From assembly GCF_014805685.1 (NCBI RefSeq), contig NC_060893.1, forward strand, positions 19,102,525 to 19,166,524: a DNA stretch of 64,000 bases, given 5' to 3'. Within the stretch, counting starts at the first letter, position 1, and every line of letters starts with the position of its first letter. Made by a program: the position numbers and the translations under genes. Shown here piece by piece: positions 36,790 through 48,732 of this stretch. The notes beneath the pieces were generated by a model that did not search any database, was not told where the DNA came from, and was given only the letters and a program-made list of their open reading frames with translations. Source of the stretch: Silurus meridionalis (taxonomy: Eukaryota; Chordata; Actinopteri; Siluriformes; Siluridae).

Positions 36790-39309
36790 GGTCAACTGGA
36801 GGAGTACAAACATCTGCAATTGATTATCTCATTTTACTGTGTGACCCATGCAAGGAGGAAAAAGGAAGTCCCAAAAGAAAGTGTTTTTTTGTTTTGTTTT
36901 TTTTTAGTGAAATTTTCTCAAGAAGTAAAAGTAAGTTTGCAGATGTTTGTATACACCTTATTTTTATTGAGTGTCAAAAAATATAAATAAAAAGGCTAGC
37001 AAAGCATATCTACCACTTAGCAGCAGAAAAAGCAGTTATCTCAAATGCAGTGCATAAACTCTGTAACAAAAATTGGCTCAAGCTGAGAGAGAAAGATACA
37101 GAGAGAGGGGCATGAAAAAAGTTTAACCATAATCAAAAATAGCAAATAAGAGTATAAGGTAATAAATTAAAACAATGAACTATCAAATTTATAATTAATA
37201 TAGATTACAAATTTGGAGAAAATATTACTATTTCAGACAAGGAGTATGTAGAATGTATGTAGAAAATATGTAGAAAATCTTAAAACAGGCACAAAAGAAT
37301 TAGGGGGATAAACCAGTCAAAGCAAAAACTCAACCCAATGGAAAACTATTTAAGAATTTAGCAAATTTTAAAATTGTGGGAAGATTTTTTACCCTCACAT
37401 GTTATGAAATTGCAAACATGGCCTGAAAGAAAATCCATTGGCAATAACATGATCAATGTGTGTTAGAGAGACTGGTTTGAGTAATTGATCTCCTGGGAGT
37501 TTTACCACAGGGAGTTCGGACAGAATGTTGCGATAAACAAATAACAACCAGTATGCATCAGTTCTTTAGGAAAAAACACCTTGCTGATGAAAGTAAACAT
37601 AGATAAATAGACAGATTAGTTCAAATTAGGAGGACATCTATAGTTACTATCAAACCCTTCAAATTAGCAAGGAATGTCAATGCTTTATTTTCTGAAATGT
37701 AGTGTAGGACAAAGGAAGAGATTTAAAGCAAAGTTGTGAAGTAAAAGTTCCCCAACTTTAGAAAAATCTGTTAAAGCACATATACTTGAGAAATGTATTT
37801 AAGTAAATTAACAAAGCAAATATAATTTTTAAAACCATGATGAGCAGAAAAGCATCTCAAAACAAACAACAGTGGGTGTATTCATGGATGGAAAAAAAAA
37901 TTGGATAAAAGGTACCATCTGGTCATTTAATTCAGCACTGCAGACATGAATTTACACAGGCCTGAAAACCTTTCAAACATGCACAGAGAAAGAAAGAAAC
38001 AGCATTTTGCCTTTGACTTCATTGCTATTGATGTAGAACCATGATTAATAGTTTCGTGCTGTGTTTGTGAATGTAGCTTGTTTTGACTAGGTGTAAAGAG
38101 GCTGTGTTCTTCATCAGTCAAGTTATAATTTCAGCTGTAACAACTCTGAACACAGCTCTAATGAGCTAAGCTTTGTGCCATTACAGTATTAACTGATCTC
38201 TGAGTTAGGACTCCATCTCTATCTTATAAATTCCTTAAGTCCAAGATCTAATCATGTCCTCCATGTGTGCCTTGGTATAACTCAGTCCCTCGGACACAAA
38301 GTATTTAGGGTGCTTCTGGTGCAAATCACAGTCTTGGTGATTGCTGCTTATCTGATCCTCATTGTAGCAAACACATCTGGAAGTAATATCTCAGCTAGTA
38401 ATTGTGTGGCCTCTGCAAATAAGTTAATTATAAAAAAAACATGCAAGAGTGTTTCTGTGACCGTACATAGCTTCCCACTGGCGACAGAACAAACCTGGAA
38501 GATGAGTCTGAGTCAATTAAATCACACTGCTCTTGTCTTACTGTGAGAATGTCAACACGCACACATGCTATGATTATACCGTGCTGTGAAATACATTCAA
38601 ACACTGCCTTTTATCCAAATCTGTCCAGTGGTATAAAACTTACTGTACATGTGCTTATCTGTGTTAACACCCACAGAGTAGACAAAGCACTCTGTAGAAG
38701 CAACACTGCTGAACGTTCAACTTTAACCTTCAAAACACAATATTATTTGTGTTAAACTAAGTAAAAAACTGCTTTTAAAAGTAGCACAAGACACACTGAA
38801 CCTGGTTAAGAACTTTTGAAACATGTGGGTGATCATGGTTCAGTTATAACAGCATCTAATATTGGTTTTGCTTTAGGATAATGGATAAGGTAGTCATAAT
38901 GTCAGAATGTAAAAAAACATTCACGTAGATAAGGTTAATAGTATTTAAATCGATTAAAATACTTACCTTATACCCATCAGTCCTTTCTTAAGGCTTTAGT
39001 AAAAGTAGGCATGACACATGGGAACAGGACAATGTTTTTCTCCCTCCAAAAAATGTTCAGAATGCTGAATTGTAAAGAAAATACTACAGATGGAAGTGTC
39101 TCCATTAAGCTGAAATTCTCAGATACTAAAAATAGTAAAAAAAAAAAAAAAAAAATTTATCCCAAAATAAAACACACATGCAGTGAGTCATCTCTTCCTG
39201 GATGCTGCAGCAGGAAAAAACGAGGGTGTCGGGAAACTTGGGCCAAAAAAAAATGCATGAGTGAAGATTTCACATTTCAATAACTTGCAGCACTTCAGTG
39301 GGTGAGGGG

Positions 39310-39310
<1 letters not shown>
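36790..39310. other. Unassigned sequence
   Basis: No gene or repeat family recognised. Open frames at 38265-38546 and 38543-38755 have no domain, signal or splice context that would support coding. A poly-A run lies at 39137-39154. Confidence 0.5.

Positions 39311-39313
<3 letters not shown>

Positions 39314-39343
<30 letters not shown>
39314..39343 (+). repeat. (TA)n microsatellite
   Basis: A short perfect AT repeat. Confidence 0.95.
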
Positions 39344-39347
<4 letters not shown>

Positions 39348-39489
39348 CAAGCTATGTAAGTTTTATTTTGCTATTTCTTATCGTATTATTAATGAACCAG
39401 ACTGATTCTAGGAAAAATAATATTATCTAAACGTATGTAAAATATGCTGAAATCAATTATTCTAGAATTAGAAAAAAAAATTCTTTTGT

Positions 39490-39650
39490 ATAGAAACTTC
39501 TTCAGGTATTAGCGAGAGCTGCTCTGCTCTGCCTCATGTAGGGCGAGCAGAAATCTGGGCGGCCACCTCTATTGAACTCATCGATCCAACAATGATTGAT
39601 TAGCACAATAAGGTCAGGTTCCTAGACACTCCATTCTATTATTCTTCCTC
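39490..39650. other. Candidate conserved noncoding segment
   Basis: Moderately GC-rich, complex sequence (GCGAGAGCTGCTCTGCTCTG; GATCCAACAATGATTGATTA) with SOX-like AACAATG and homeodomain-like words, bounded by AT-rich DNA. It has no coding frame. This call rests on composition only. Confidence 0.2.
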
Positions 39651-39673
39651 TTCAAATATCCTTTGAACAGAAC

Positions 39674-39676
<3 letters not shown>

Positions 39677-39747
<71 letters not shown>
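39677..39747 (+). repeat. (GT)n microsatellite
   Basis: A perfect GT repeat of about 35 units. Confidence 0.97.
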
Positions 39748-39748
<1 letters not shown>

Positions 39749-39883
39749 CACATAAAAGTCCTATATAGACACCCACTTCTACTGGTTTCCACTATAATTA
39801 CAATTCTGATCCATCAGATTTTATTACACACAAAATTATTAAATCCAGTCCAATTAACATGATTATTGTGGATAATTCCCTTT

Positions 39884-40020
39884 TGGTGGTAGCTCAGTGG
39901 TTAAGGCATTGGGCCTTGAATTGGAAGGTCATGAGCTCAAATCCCAGCACCACAAAGCTACCACTACTGAGACCTTGAGCAAGACCCTTAACCCTCAACT
40001 GCTTAGTTGTAAGTCGCTCT
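39884..40020 (+). mobile_element. tRNA-derived SINE
   Basis: The head reads TGGTGGTAGCTCAGTGGTTA (A-box region) and, about 40 bp on, GAGCTCAAATCCCAGCACCA (B-box region). The body is ACCTTGAGCAAGACCCTTAA and the copy ends near GTTGTAAGTCGCTCT. It matches the layout of the copy at 61503-61690 and is the cleanest tRNA-like head in the window. The downstream AT-rich sequence is probably not part of it. Confidence 0.85.
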
Positions 40021-40575
40021 CTTATGTAATATATGTAATATATATAAAATATGTAATTTATCTTATAGTTTGTAACCTTAACTAGATTCAAAGTTGTTTT
40101 AAATGCACTCTTTCCATTTGATTTGTAGGAACCTTCTATTAAAGTCATGATTTGGATTTGCTTCAAAGTTTCTTTAAATTTTGTTTCTTACTGTTCTGAT
40201 TTGTTAAGTCTCAATAAAATCAGACACTGATATTGATTCATGTTGCTTCTGTTTAAGTTCCCTATACATTACCTTCAAATTTTCAAATGATTTTAAATGT
40301 GTTTTGGGGGTAAAGAAACATATCTGTGAATCCACCATTGGGGTATCATTTAGCCAAACTCTTAAGATTTATTTAAGCATTCAAAAACCCTATGCTCAGA
40401 CAACATTCTCATTTTTTACAAGGTTTATGCATTTTGCTTTTAAATGAGTAACAGGGTGTCAAGTTTTATTTTTCATTCCTCTTCTTTTTATTATTATTAT
40501 TTGTTTTGGGCATACAAAAGTGTATTTTATACATTTTGGTAACAGGATTGTAAATTTAAATTAACCTTGTCAACT

Positions 40576-41290
40576 AGTCAGGTCAGGTCAAGTCAAGTCA
40601 TTTATTTCTATAGCACTTTTCACAACAGACTTTGTCTCAAAGCAGCTTTACAGAACTCAATAGTTAAGGTGAATGGTGTGCATTTATTTAACTGTGGCAA
40701 GGAAAAACTCCCTTAGATGTTATGAGGAAGAAACCTTGAGAGGAACCAGAATCAGAAGGGGAACCCATCCTTATTTGGGTGACATCAAGAGTGTGATCAT
40801 AAATCTTTCAACAATACAGAACACTGGAGAGTGAAAACTAACATGAGCACAGGAGTGTGTGATAAGTAATGTTCTTTCTACAGTCTTATACAGTCTTTAT
40901 GGTTATAAAACTAGGAGCTACTGAGAAACTCTTAAAATAGCTCAACATTTGTGATCATCACAGATCCAACACCAGCTTCTCCATGCCACAGCCTTTAAAC
41001 ACTCCAGGAGGTCCAATGTCACAACTCCACACATGTAGTGGGATCCAATTGGCACTGGTACTTCTCTAGATGGCACGGGATATTTGGAAGTTCGGCATCT
41101 ACTTCTTTAAAGGTCCATAATCTTCATAAGGTGGGACGTGACTGGAGCTGGCCAAACCTCAGGATGCCTCGGGATGGGGAGAGAAAGAGAAGCAGTGGAG
41201 AGGAATTAGCGTAGCTGCTGTTCATGATATTAACAGCACAAGTTGATAATGTGCATGTGATCAGATGTTCTGGAGCACAAGTTTATGATA
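40576..41290 (-). mobile_element. L2 LINE 3' UTR and tail (antisense)
   Basis: The plus-strand left edge AAGTCAAGTCATTTATTTCT ATAGCACTTTTCACAACAGA and TCTCAAAGCAGCTTTACAGA is the complement of an L2 terminus. It is followed by AGGAAAAACTCCCTTAGATG and GAAACCTTGAGAGGAACCAG, the 3' UTR shared with the L2 at 8205-9506, and then further UTR sequence to about 41290. No RT coding is retained. It is relatively well preserved. Confidence 0.85.
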
Positions 41291-42885
41291 TGTGACTGAA
41301 ACTAATATTCTTAAAAATAAAAAAATCACACAACATGTACTTCTTTCTGGGGTCATCAGGAAATGTTCTTGATGCTAATTTATGTTGAATATGAATGGAC
41401 AGAATCAGGTTTTCTCAAAATGTTGGGCAAAAAGTGGCAGAAAAAAAACAGCTGCCAAATCACTACATCTAATCCCTGATCTGTGAATTTTCATGTAAGT
41501 ACAATTGTGCAGGAGTGAAATGAGGAAGTCCTTCCTCATCACTGGAAATGTGATTGTAAACGACAGGCTGTGTTTAGGCATATCTAATCTGGCCTGACTG
41601 CGAAGGTAGAGATTAGGGCAGGGCTAAGAGATGACGCATGACAGATGGCAGTGTGGAGCGGAAGAACCTGAAGCAGATCCCAGTCAGGAACAGCTCAACA
41701 CGGTTAACTGCCACAGTCCTCAGCATGTAAATCCCAACTCCCTGTGGCAAAGAAGATCACAGAGCAAGCAAGTGAGTCACAGAGATGCTATGCCTGTGAG
41801 ACTGTAATGGAATTATAAGGTGAGCAGAAAGGCATATGGTTCATTTATGCTATGATGCTTGAGGAGGCCATGAGGACACTAACTTGTGGTTAATTTTCAT
41901 GTCACATTGGATCACTCTGCTGTCTCAAGAAATTAAGAAAGCAAAAAACATTTTTCATTGCATTTTGTAGGTCCACACAGTGGATTGATCTAATCCTCCT
42001 TCAAAGGGGAATGCTAGATTTTTCGTCTTATTTAGAGGATTAGCTCAAAAATAGCCTCTTTTGACAGGCTTCATCACATGCAAGGTTATCAGCTCTTGAC
42101 AAAAATATCTGAACAGCCACAACTAATTAGGAAGTACTGCTTGAAAACCAAAAAGAAGAAATAAATACAAAACAAGCAGGTAAAATAAATGTATTCAATC
42201 AGAGTTCAATCTAATATGTAGTTAGCAAGACTTTAAAACAGATTCAGACAGCGATAACTGTCCATGCATGTGTCCATGCATACAGATATTTCATTCATTC
42301 ACATCACCGATTTAACCAGATTACCAAAGAAATTAATAAAAAAAGGTATATTTTTAAAAATGCAAAATAAATGTTCTACATTTGTTTTATATAGTGTATT
42401 CAACTGTTAAACTTTGATGGGTTAATATGTAATGAATCAATGCAAAATACCTCATATTATTAAAGTAGGAAGAAATAATTGACTTTGCAAAAATATTTAC
42501 GCATAAAGTATTCAAACATGTTGAACACTTCAACTGCTGCATCCAGCTGCTAACACAAGTCCCATAATTAGCTGAATCAAGTTTATCTGTGTGTACCTAA
42601 AGTGTCACATGAACTCAATGCACCTGTTGAAGGCAAATACACCTAAGGAACACTTAAATAAACAGGATCTTGAAAGACCAAACAACTATACGAATTTCTG
42701 CCAGCAGAAAACAATTAGGCCCATTATTTAACACACCAATGGCTCCGTGGCCATGTAGCATTTACCAAGTAAGGAGAACATTAGTCAGAGATGTGGCCAA
42801 TGGTAACGACATATATATGACACTACCACCCCCATGCTTTGCTTTAGGCAGTGTGTCATGTGCATGACTAGCATTAATGGTTTTC
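41291..42885. other. Unassigned sequence; 41500-41830 complex
   Basis: No gene recognised. The part at about 41500-41830 is complex, less AT-rich and repeat-free (GGCTGTGTTTAGGCATATCT; GGGCTAAGAGATGACGCATG). It may be a conserved noncoding element. The rest is AT-rich. Confidence 0.4.
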
Positions 42886-43278
42886 TAGCAAATGTCAAGT
42901 AGCAAGTCATATCCGGTCAGGGTGTAACATTAAAAATAGAAGAGTTCCCTGGAAGCTGGGGTGTCAAAAGTTGTGCAAGGCACAGTTTTCATGAAACGTT
43001 TTTTTCCGTCAAAGGAAACGTATTGGTACCAGGAGTGGGGTATCTGATAGTTTTGTAGCCATAGTGAGGTGAGTACAATGCTTACAGTACAGTTGTTACA
43101 GTAAACGATAGTGGTGATGCGAAGCAGCAGTGACGTGCTGGACAGGCTGGCGTGGTGCAGAGAAAGTGCCAGTGGTGTGCTGTGGACTTTGTGACTACTA
43201 AGAGGGACTTCAGTTTAGAAACCGCATCTACCTCCATAGGCCTGTTCATCGCCGTGGACTGCTGCAGACATTTCTTTC

Positions 43279-44090
43279 ATGGGATGCAAGTACCAGATAC
43301 TGTTCATCATTAACTCTTTTGGTGACGAAGCAGAGATTGTGCCCAGCAATGTAGATTTCTTTGGACAAAAGTCTGAACTAGATATGAAACACCAGAAAGC
43401 CATGGCAAGTTTTGCAGCTTCATGTCAAGATCTACAGTGGTCTTATGTCTCTGTTCCTAGAGAATGCAACGTTTCCCCTTTTTGCAGTGAATAAAAAAAG
43501 ATGGTCGTTCAGTTGATGACATTATTAAAGAAGTTGTATGTGTATTGTGTGCTAGGAACCGGTCTACAAGTAATCAGCATGATTTTATTATGTTGCTGCC
43601 TTAGAGGAAGTTCAATTGCGTAGTAAAAAAGGTGCACTGCTAGGCTGTTACATGACTTTTACAACTGTAAACAGAAAGATTGTGAAGATGTTTTGCAATA
43701 CTCACATGCATTATGTCAGATTCTGAAATGTGTAACAACAAAGCCCAAATGCTTTAGCTAATCAGAACCAGGTTCTTAGAGATCAGTTTATTGAAGGGCC
43801 CAGAGACTCTGAAATTAAAAGAGAGCTGAAGAAATTTGCCAGAGGGAATCCATACTCTACAATAATTGATAAAGAAGCATTATTCAGTGGAGAAGGATGC
43901 CAGTCATTTAAAAAACTTTAAGCGCAGATGTAAGGGATCTGATAATGGGGATAATAAGGCTGAGTTCACTGTAGTTAAGGTCAGTGAACCACAATCAGTG
44001 ATGTTAGAGGATCTCCTTAAAGTACTGAACAAAAAAAAAACAGATCACTGCAGCTGTAAAGTCCTTAGCAATCCAAAGAGAAAGCCATAG
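43279..44090 (+). pseudogene. Gypsy gag remnant
   Basis: Several open pieces interrupted by stops. The first (43279-43494) is 71 codons with no firm domain. In the middle (about 43775-43870), residues reading DQFIEGPRDSEIKRELKKF are the best match to the gag capsid region of teleost gypsy elements. A last piece (43866-44090) is lysine-rich. Gag would form the particle that packages element RNA. This copy cannot encode it. Confidence 0.55.
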
Positions 44091-44349
44091 CAATCAAACT
44101 GTTACCAAATCTCGACTTTAGTTGAGATTCACAGACGATGGCGAACAATCTATCTCAAATTTAATCAAGATGGACACAGCTAAAAACTGCCCAAAGAAGC
44201 GAAGTGTAAACAAGCAGCAAATGAGCTGAGATAAAGATGTTGACCAGAACCAAGATTCCCCCACTGCTTTTGACTGTCACTGAGTCGAGCGATTAGTGGC
44301 CACAATATAGGCTCAACCAGAATCAGCCCATCACATGACCACTTACTTG

Positions 44350-45260
44350 CCCGTTCTGTAGGAACATGCCCGGTTGTGGACATGAACATGGATGGTGTTT
44401 TAACACATTATTTATTATATAGTCACTGGCAGTCTAAGCACTATAACTGAACAGTTTTTCCGTCAGCACTTGTGTGGTGAAGAGGAAGTCATGCTGTCTG
44501 CAGAAAGGCTGAAAATTACTGCGGCTAATGGATTATATACCTGGGCTATCTTGAGTTAGAAGTGGAAACTATGGGTTTGAGGATTTCTAATTGTTGATTT
44601 TTAGTAGTTAGTGACCCCCAGAGTTTTGAAAATTCTGAACTGGGTATCATTTGCATGAATATCATCAGCCGGTATTGTGAACTACAACCCGGGAGGACTG
44701 GTGGTCCTGCCTTCATTGGTTAATTCTAGTAGCAATACAGTTCCTGGACAAGTGGTAAATCTCACCTAGGAAGGTGTGTGGTTATGCCAAAGGACACGTC
44801 TAGGTGTTATCACCTGTAGAGTGCATCAACGAGGAACCCCAATTTAAAGTAAAGTTGCAACATATTTTAGCAAGATCTGAACATGTCTCAGTTGACTCTA
44901 CCTATTCGCATAGTCCCAGTCTGCAGGCAATCTTAGAATAGAGGTACCAGTTAAGTTAATAGCATTGCTAATCAGGTAAACTGTTGTTTTGGCTATTGAT
45001 GATGATGACCTAGGTTACACTAATAGAGTTAAGCATGAGAACAACTTAGTAGATGAGGTACCAGTGAATTTACCGTATCGTCGCATTTCACCTAACCAGT
45101 ATGTGAAGGTGAAAGCGTATATTTATATATAGAGTAAATTTGTCTGATTTAAGATAGCTCAAGTTTATATGCATCTCCAGTAGTTGTTAGGAAGGCTGAT
45201 AAGAGCATACATGTGTTGATTACCTCAAAATTAACATAAAAACCAAGAAAGATGCTTAAT
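44350..45260 (+). pseudogene. Gypsy protease and N-terminal RT remnant
   Basis: Broken frames keep short blocks in gypsy order: VVDMNMDGVL (44374) ahead of the protease active-site position, YLGYLELEVETMG (44537), GMNIIS-like residues (44650), VPVNLPYRRISPNQYVKV (45058) and VVRKADKS (45183), the run-in to the RT fingers. The aspartic protease D-S/T-G triad cannot be read cleanly and the RT catalytic YxDD is absent. The fragment stops near 45260. Confidence 0.6.
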
Positions 45261-45270
45261 TCTAGACCTC

Positions 45271-46019
45271 AATATAAAGAGCCAAATAAGATAAAAGTTA
45301 AATTAATGAGTGGTGCAAGTGATAAGAATGTAAATGTCAATACTTAACTAATGTTTAAGTGCTATTTTATTTCATTATGTCTGGTTAATTGTGCTGTACA
45401 CTGAATAGCAGCAGTAAAATGGTGTGACTCCTTGATACCCCAGTACACAACACAGCAACACTTAATTCTTTGTGCTCCGATAAAGCAAACAAAAGCTGCT
45501 GCTTAAATGATCTCAGCCTGAATGCTGTATATCTGCTTTATTTACAGTGTCATCACTTTAAAAGCTGAAACCAATTTTGCTCAGGATTAAAAGGCCAACT
45601 TGCTGCACAAAATTCTTAAAAAATGAACAGAGATTAAAATTCAGCACATGAATAAGATAAAGTTCTCTTCCGCAACCTTTCCACCTTACTATTTCAGCTA
45701 TTTTGACATCGATTTATGAATTATATTTACATAAAATTACAGAGGAACCTAGGATGGAGCTAATATGTATATGACTTACTAAGGGCAAAATCTTTGAGCG
45801 GTTTGGTCAGGATAGCTGTTGTAGAAATCCTGGAAGTTGCATGGATCTATGATGAGACTTGTTGTACTCCCAATTTAATGAGTAAAACAAGTTCACTTGA
45901 TGGAAAAGCATAAAAGCCAGGGGTCCAGAGAACACCAACTTGATGCTGCTGAGGATGGACTCATATAGATGGCCTAAAGATCTGTGAGATTGCTCTGGAT
46001 GATACCACTTAAAAATTAA
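45271..46019. other. Unassigned sequence
   Basis: AT-rich, with no gene or repeat recognised. Open frame at 45807-46022 (minus) has no domain. Confidence 0.5.
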
Positions 46020-46085
46020 CATTTACATTTGTGGCATTTAGCAGATGTCCTTGTCCAGAGTGATGCACAAAAGCCACACCATAAA
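46020..46085. mobile_element. Dispersed repeat/SINE tail fragment
   Basis: ACATTTACATTTGTGGCATT TAGCAGATGTCC and TCCAGAGTGATG match the (ATTTAC)n-headed repeat at 58098 and the complement of the tail of the SINE at 61503-61690. Similar words recur near 47066-47100. Confidence 0.6.
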
Positions 46086-46089
46086 TGTG

Positions 46090-46157
46090 GACTTGTCAAG
46101 TCAATTACGTCAAGAAGACACTAAAAGCTTCTTGACTTCACTTTGACTTGACAAGTC
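46090..46157. repeat. Imperfect inverted repeat (hairpin)
   Basis: The left arm at 46090-46117 (GACTTGTCAAGTCAATTACG plus TCAAGAAG) pairs with the right arm at 46128-46157 (CTTCTTGACTTCACTTTGAC plus TTGACAAGTC) across a 10-nt loop. The outer 15 bases and inner 8 bases are perfectly complementary. It could be a snap-back copy of the (TTGACTTGAC)n L2 terminal repeat. Confidence 0.85.
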
Positions 46158-46209
46158 GACTGAACAGTTCCCACCTCACACACTAGGAGCCTATCCTGGG
46201 AACATTGGA

Positions 46210-46275
46210 TTTGAGGTGTCTCAGTGGTAATTGAGAGTTCAATTCTCAGCACTTCACCAAGAGATTCCATGATGG
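46210..46275 (+). mobile_element. Decayed SINE head (tentative)
   Basis: GAGGTGTCTCAGTGGTAATT GAG followed by GAGAGTTCAATTCTCAGCAC has A-box-like and B-box-like words at a plausible spacing. No body is visible. Confidence 0.4.
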
Positions 46276-47263
46276 CTCTAGAGAAAAGTAGAATGTATTG
46301 GGTAACGGGGTTGTAATTGGTAAAATATCCAATTCGTAAATTGGGTAATACGTTTATTTTTGTTGCTTGTTTTTGTTTGTCTCTAATTTACAGCAGTTAG
46401 TTAAATTTACTAGCGCACTAAAAAAAATGATTTTTAAAAAAGAGTTAAGATATGACTGTGAGGTTATTACTCCCATATCAGCACACAGAGAGATGCAGCC
46501 ATATTCTTGCAAACATTCTGGCTGAACACAATTTTGTTTCCCCAGAAGAACACACAAAAGTGCAAGTACATACAGATGAGATGGCAGGTGCCATGTAATC
46601 AGTCCTTCAGGTGTGTGTCTTTTCATACTGTCTGACACACAACCCCAAAATACTGGCTAATCCTTAAAAATAAGCAAATACACATTTTTACTCACTAGTT
46701 CTTTTGCAACTCTTTTAGGATTGAGTGGTTTGTTTTGAAGCCAGTACAGACTTGATTGCATATCTCTTCAGGCAGAATTGAACCACAGATTTGTGGAGGA
46801 GAGGAGACAACACTATTACATGCCAACACTATTACCATCTATGATCTGATTAACAACGGTCCATCGGCACCGTCATCTTGATGAAACAAAATCTAATCTC
46901 TCTCAGGGTTATTGCTAGGGCTGCAATTTTGCTTAGTCTTGTTATCTTTCATGTCTGCACTCGTCTCATCAGCAGAGATGTTCATATTCTCCTCTCATGT
47001 TTGATGCAAAATTCACAGAGTGATTGTCTTCAACTGCCTCATCCATTGCATACCATGCCATACTGCATTTGGCAGACTCCCTTATCCTGAGTGATTTCGC
47101 ATTTATACAAGTGAGCAGCTGATGGGTACTTATTTCACTATTCCAAACCAATGCCAAATGTTATAAAGGATATACAGGCCTGAAGATTAACTTTTTTTTC
47201 TGTGACCTTAAAAGAAAATAAACCAAGAGGATTTTACTTGTCACATATACTGTACATTACAGC

Positions 47264-47420
47264 AGGGGTCCATAAACATTTGTCCATGGGTCGGTACACT
47301 GGGCTGTCAGTCCATTGTTCCACTGGGCCACACAGAAAGAATAAAACTTTTAATGTTAATTTTTTTTGCATTTCATTTGTGTTTCTGGTCTGCAGGGTGT
47401 TTTGTTGAAAAAAAAAATTA
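47264..47420 (+). mobile_element. hAT-type MITE, 5' fragment
   Basis: Starts CAGGGGTCCATAAACATTTG TCCATGGGTCGGTAC, the terminus of a common hAT-derived repeat (CAGGGGTCC... end). It continues with GGGCCACACAGAAAGAATAA, also part of that repeat. The opposite end was not found. Confidence 0.6.
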
Positions 47421-47561
47421 CCAATTCTGGTTATGTGAACTGATTTTGCATTATGGTGAGTTACATTTTCATAATATATATGTAATAGTTAGATTATTCA
47501 ATAAATTGTATGTATACTAGCAAGATGATATGCATGTTATTTTTTTTGTTACATGCTGGAT

Positions 47562-47592
47562 AGCCCCTACATGCTGGATAGCACCCTGGTCC
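47562..47592. repeat. Short tandem duplication
   Basis: TACATGCTGGATAGC occurs twice, separated by three bases, next to an AT-rich stretch. It has no coding meaning. Confidence 0.8.
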
Positions 47593-47639
47593 ATTGAAAA
47601 TGTTATAGCGAGAATTGCATAGCGAATTTTTTTTTTGCA

Positions 47640-47793
47640 CACCCCAGCTTGTTTGAAGACTGGGGTCAGACCATGGGGTCAGCCATGATACAGTGCCTGT
47701 GAAGGAGAGGGGTAAATGGTCCAACAGGGAAGTTTGGCACTGACCTTCTGATCAGTAACCCAGGGCCGTAACCATTGAGCTTGCACTTCCCAC
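47640..47793 (-). mobile_element. tRNA-derived SINE (antisense copy)
   Basis: On the minus strand: GGGAAGTGCAAGCTCAATGG (A-box head), CCCTGGGTTACTGATCAGAA (corresponding B-box region, diverged), then a body ending at CCCCAGCTTGTTTGAAGACT on the plus strand. It is the same family and orientation as the copy at 1702-1856. Confidence 0.75.
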
Positions 47794-47867
47794 ATTCTTG
47801 TGCAGTTCCCACAATTATCCAGAGGCCTCACCACAATGTTTTTCTAATGCATCTGTAGGCACTCAGA

Positions 47868-47871
<4 letters not shown>

Positions 47872-47950
<79 letters not shown>
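47872..47950 (+). repeat. (TA)n microsatellite
   Basis: A perfect AT repeat of about 79 bp. Confidence 0.97.
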
Positions 47951-47953
<3 letters not shown>

Positions 47954-48008
47954 TTGACGTATTGGTTTTTCAAGAATCCTACTTAAATGCAAATCATTTT
48001 TGTGTTGT

Positions 48009-48060
48009 TTTTTTTTTTTTTTGCTTGTTTATTTATTTTTTTTTAATTTTTTTTATATTT
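48009..48060 (+). repeat. T-rich tract
   Basis: Interrupted T homopolymers. Could be simple sequence or a decayed poly-A tail on the other strand. Confidence 0.8.
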
Positions 48061-48688
48061 TATGAAAATGGAAGTGCAGAGGTCAATTTCCTTAAAGGTT
48101 TACTAATATTAAACGTACTGAAGCACTGAAGAATGTAATTATGATTATTTTAAATTGCGTTGTGAAATCAATAATTAAATTCAAAGCCAAGCAGAATTTA
48201 TTATATTTTTGTTTATTTAGAATTGATTGTTAATTGGCACTGGTCAAGACAAATTCTTGCCTTTTTCAATTAGCGTCTATCATGTTATGAAGCAGGAAGT
48301 GGATGCGAGGGCAGATAACTTATCAAACTAAAAAAGAAAAAAAACTTCAAAACAAAGAAATAAAACACTAAATAACTTGAAATACTGACCAGAAAACTAA
48401 ATCCTGATTGAAACAACAACAAAGACTGCTGTGAAAAGTGAGACTTACAAGTGCTAATTACAAAACAGTGTGATTTAGCTCTGAGCAATCAGTGATGCAG
48501 GACTAGGTCATGCTACATACAGGGGCTGATGAAGGAGTCCTGTGGCTCTAGGTTATAATTCTGACATGGTCACTTTAATCTGCATTTAAATTTTAATTCA
48601 AATTTTTCATATACACATGAAAATACAATAAAATATAGATACAGTTAGATACAATAATAGTAATATAGATTTACAGTAGATATAATAA

Positions 48689-48732
<44 letters not shown>

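Larger units (their letters stand above)
42890..45270 (+). mobile_element. Ty3/gypsy LTR retrotransposon remnant
   Basis: A possible LTR edge and primer-binding-like TTGGTACCAGGAGTGGGG (43022) precede a gag-like region (43279-44090), a degenerate protease region (about 44350-44720) and the first part of a reverse transcriptase (about 45050-45260), in the order expected for Ty3/gypsy. The remainder of RT, RNase H, integrase and the 3' LTR are absent. Every frame is broken by stops and indels. Identification rests on short residue blocks in the correct order, and the LTR boundary is a guess. Confidence 0.65.

Noticed and set aside
38265..38755. Two overlapping open frames of 93 and 70 codons
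   Set aside because: They show no domain, signal or splice context, and this length is expected by chance in 64 kb.
39884..39960. Possible tRNA gene
   Set aside because: A-box and B-box words are present but the head lacks a consistent cloverleaf and is joined to a SINE body shared with other copies.
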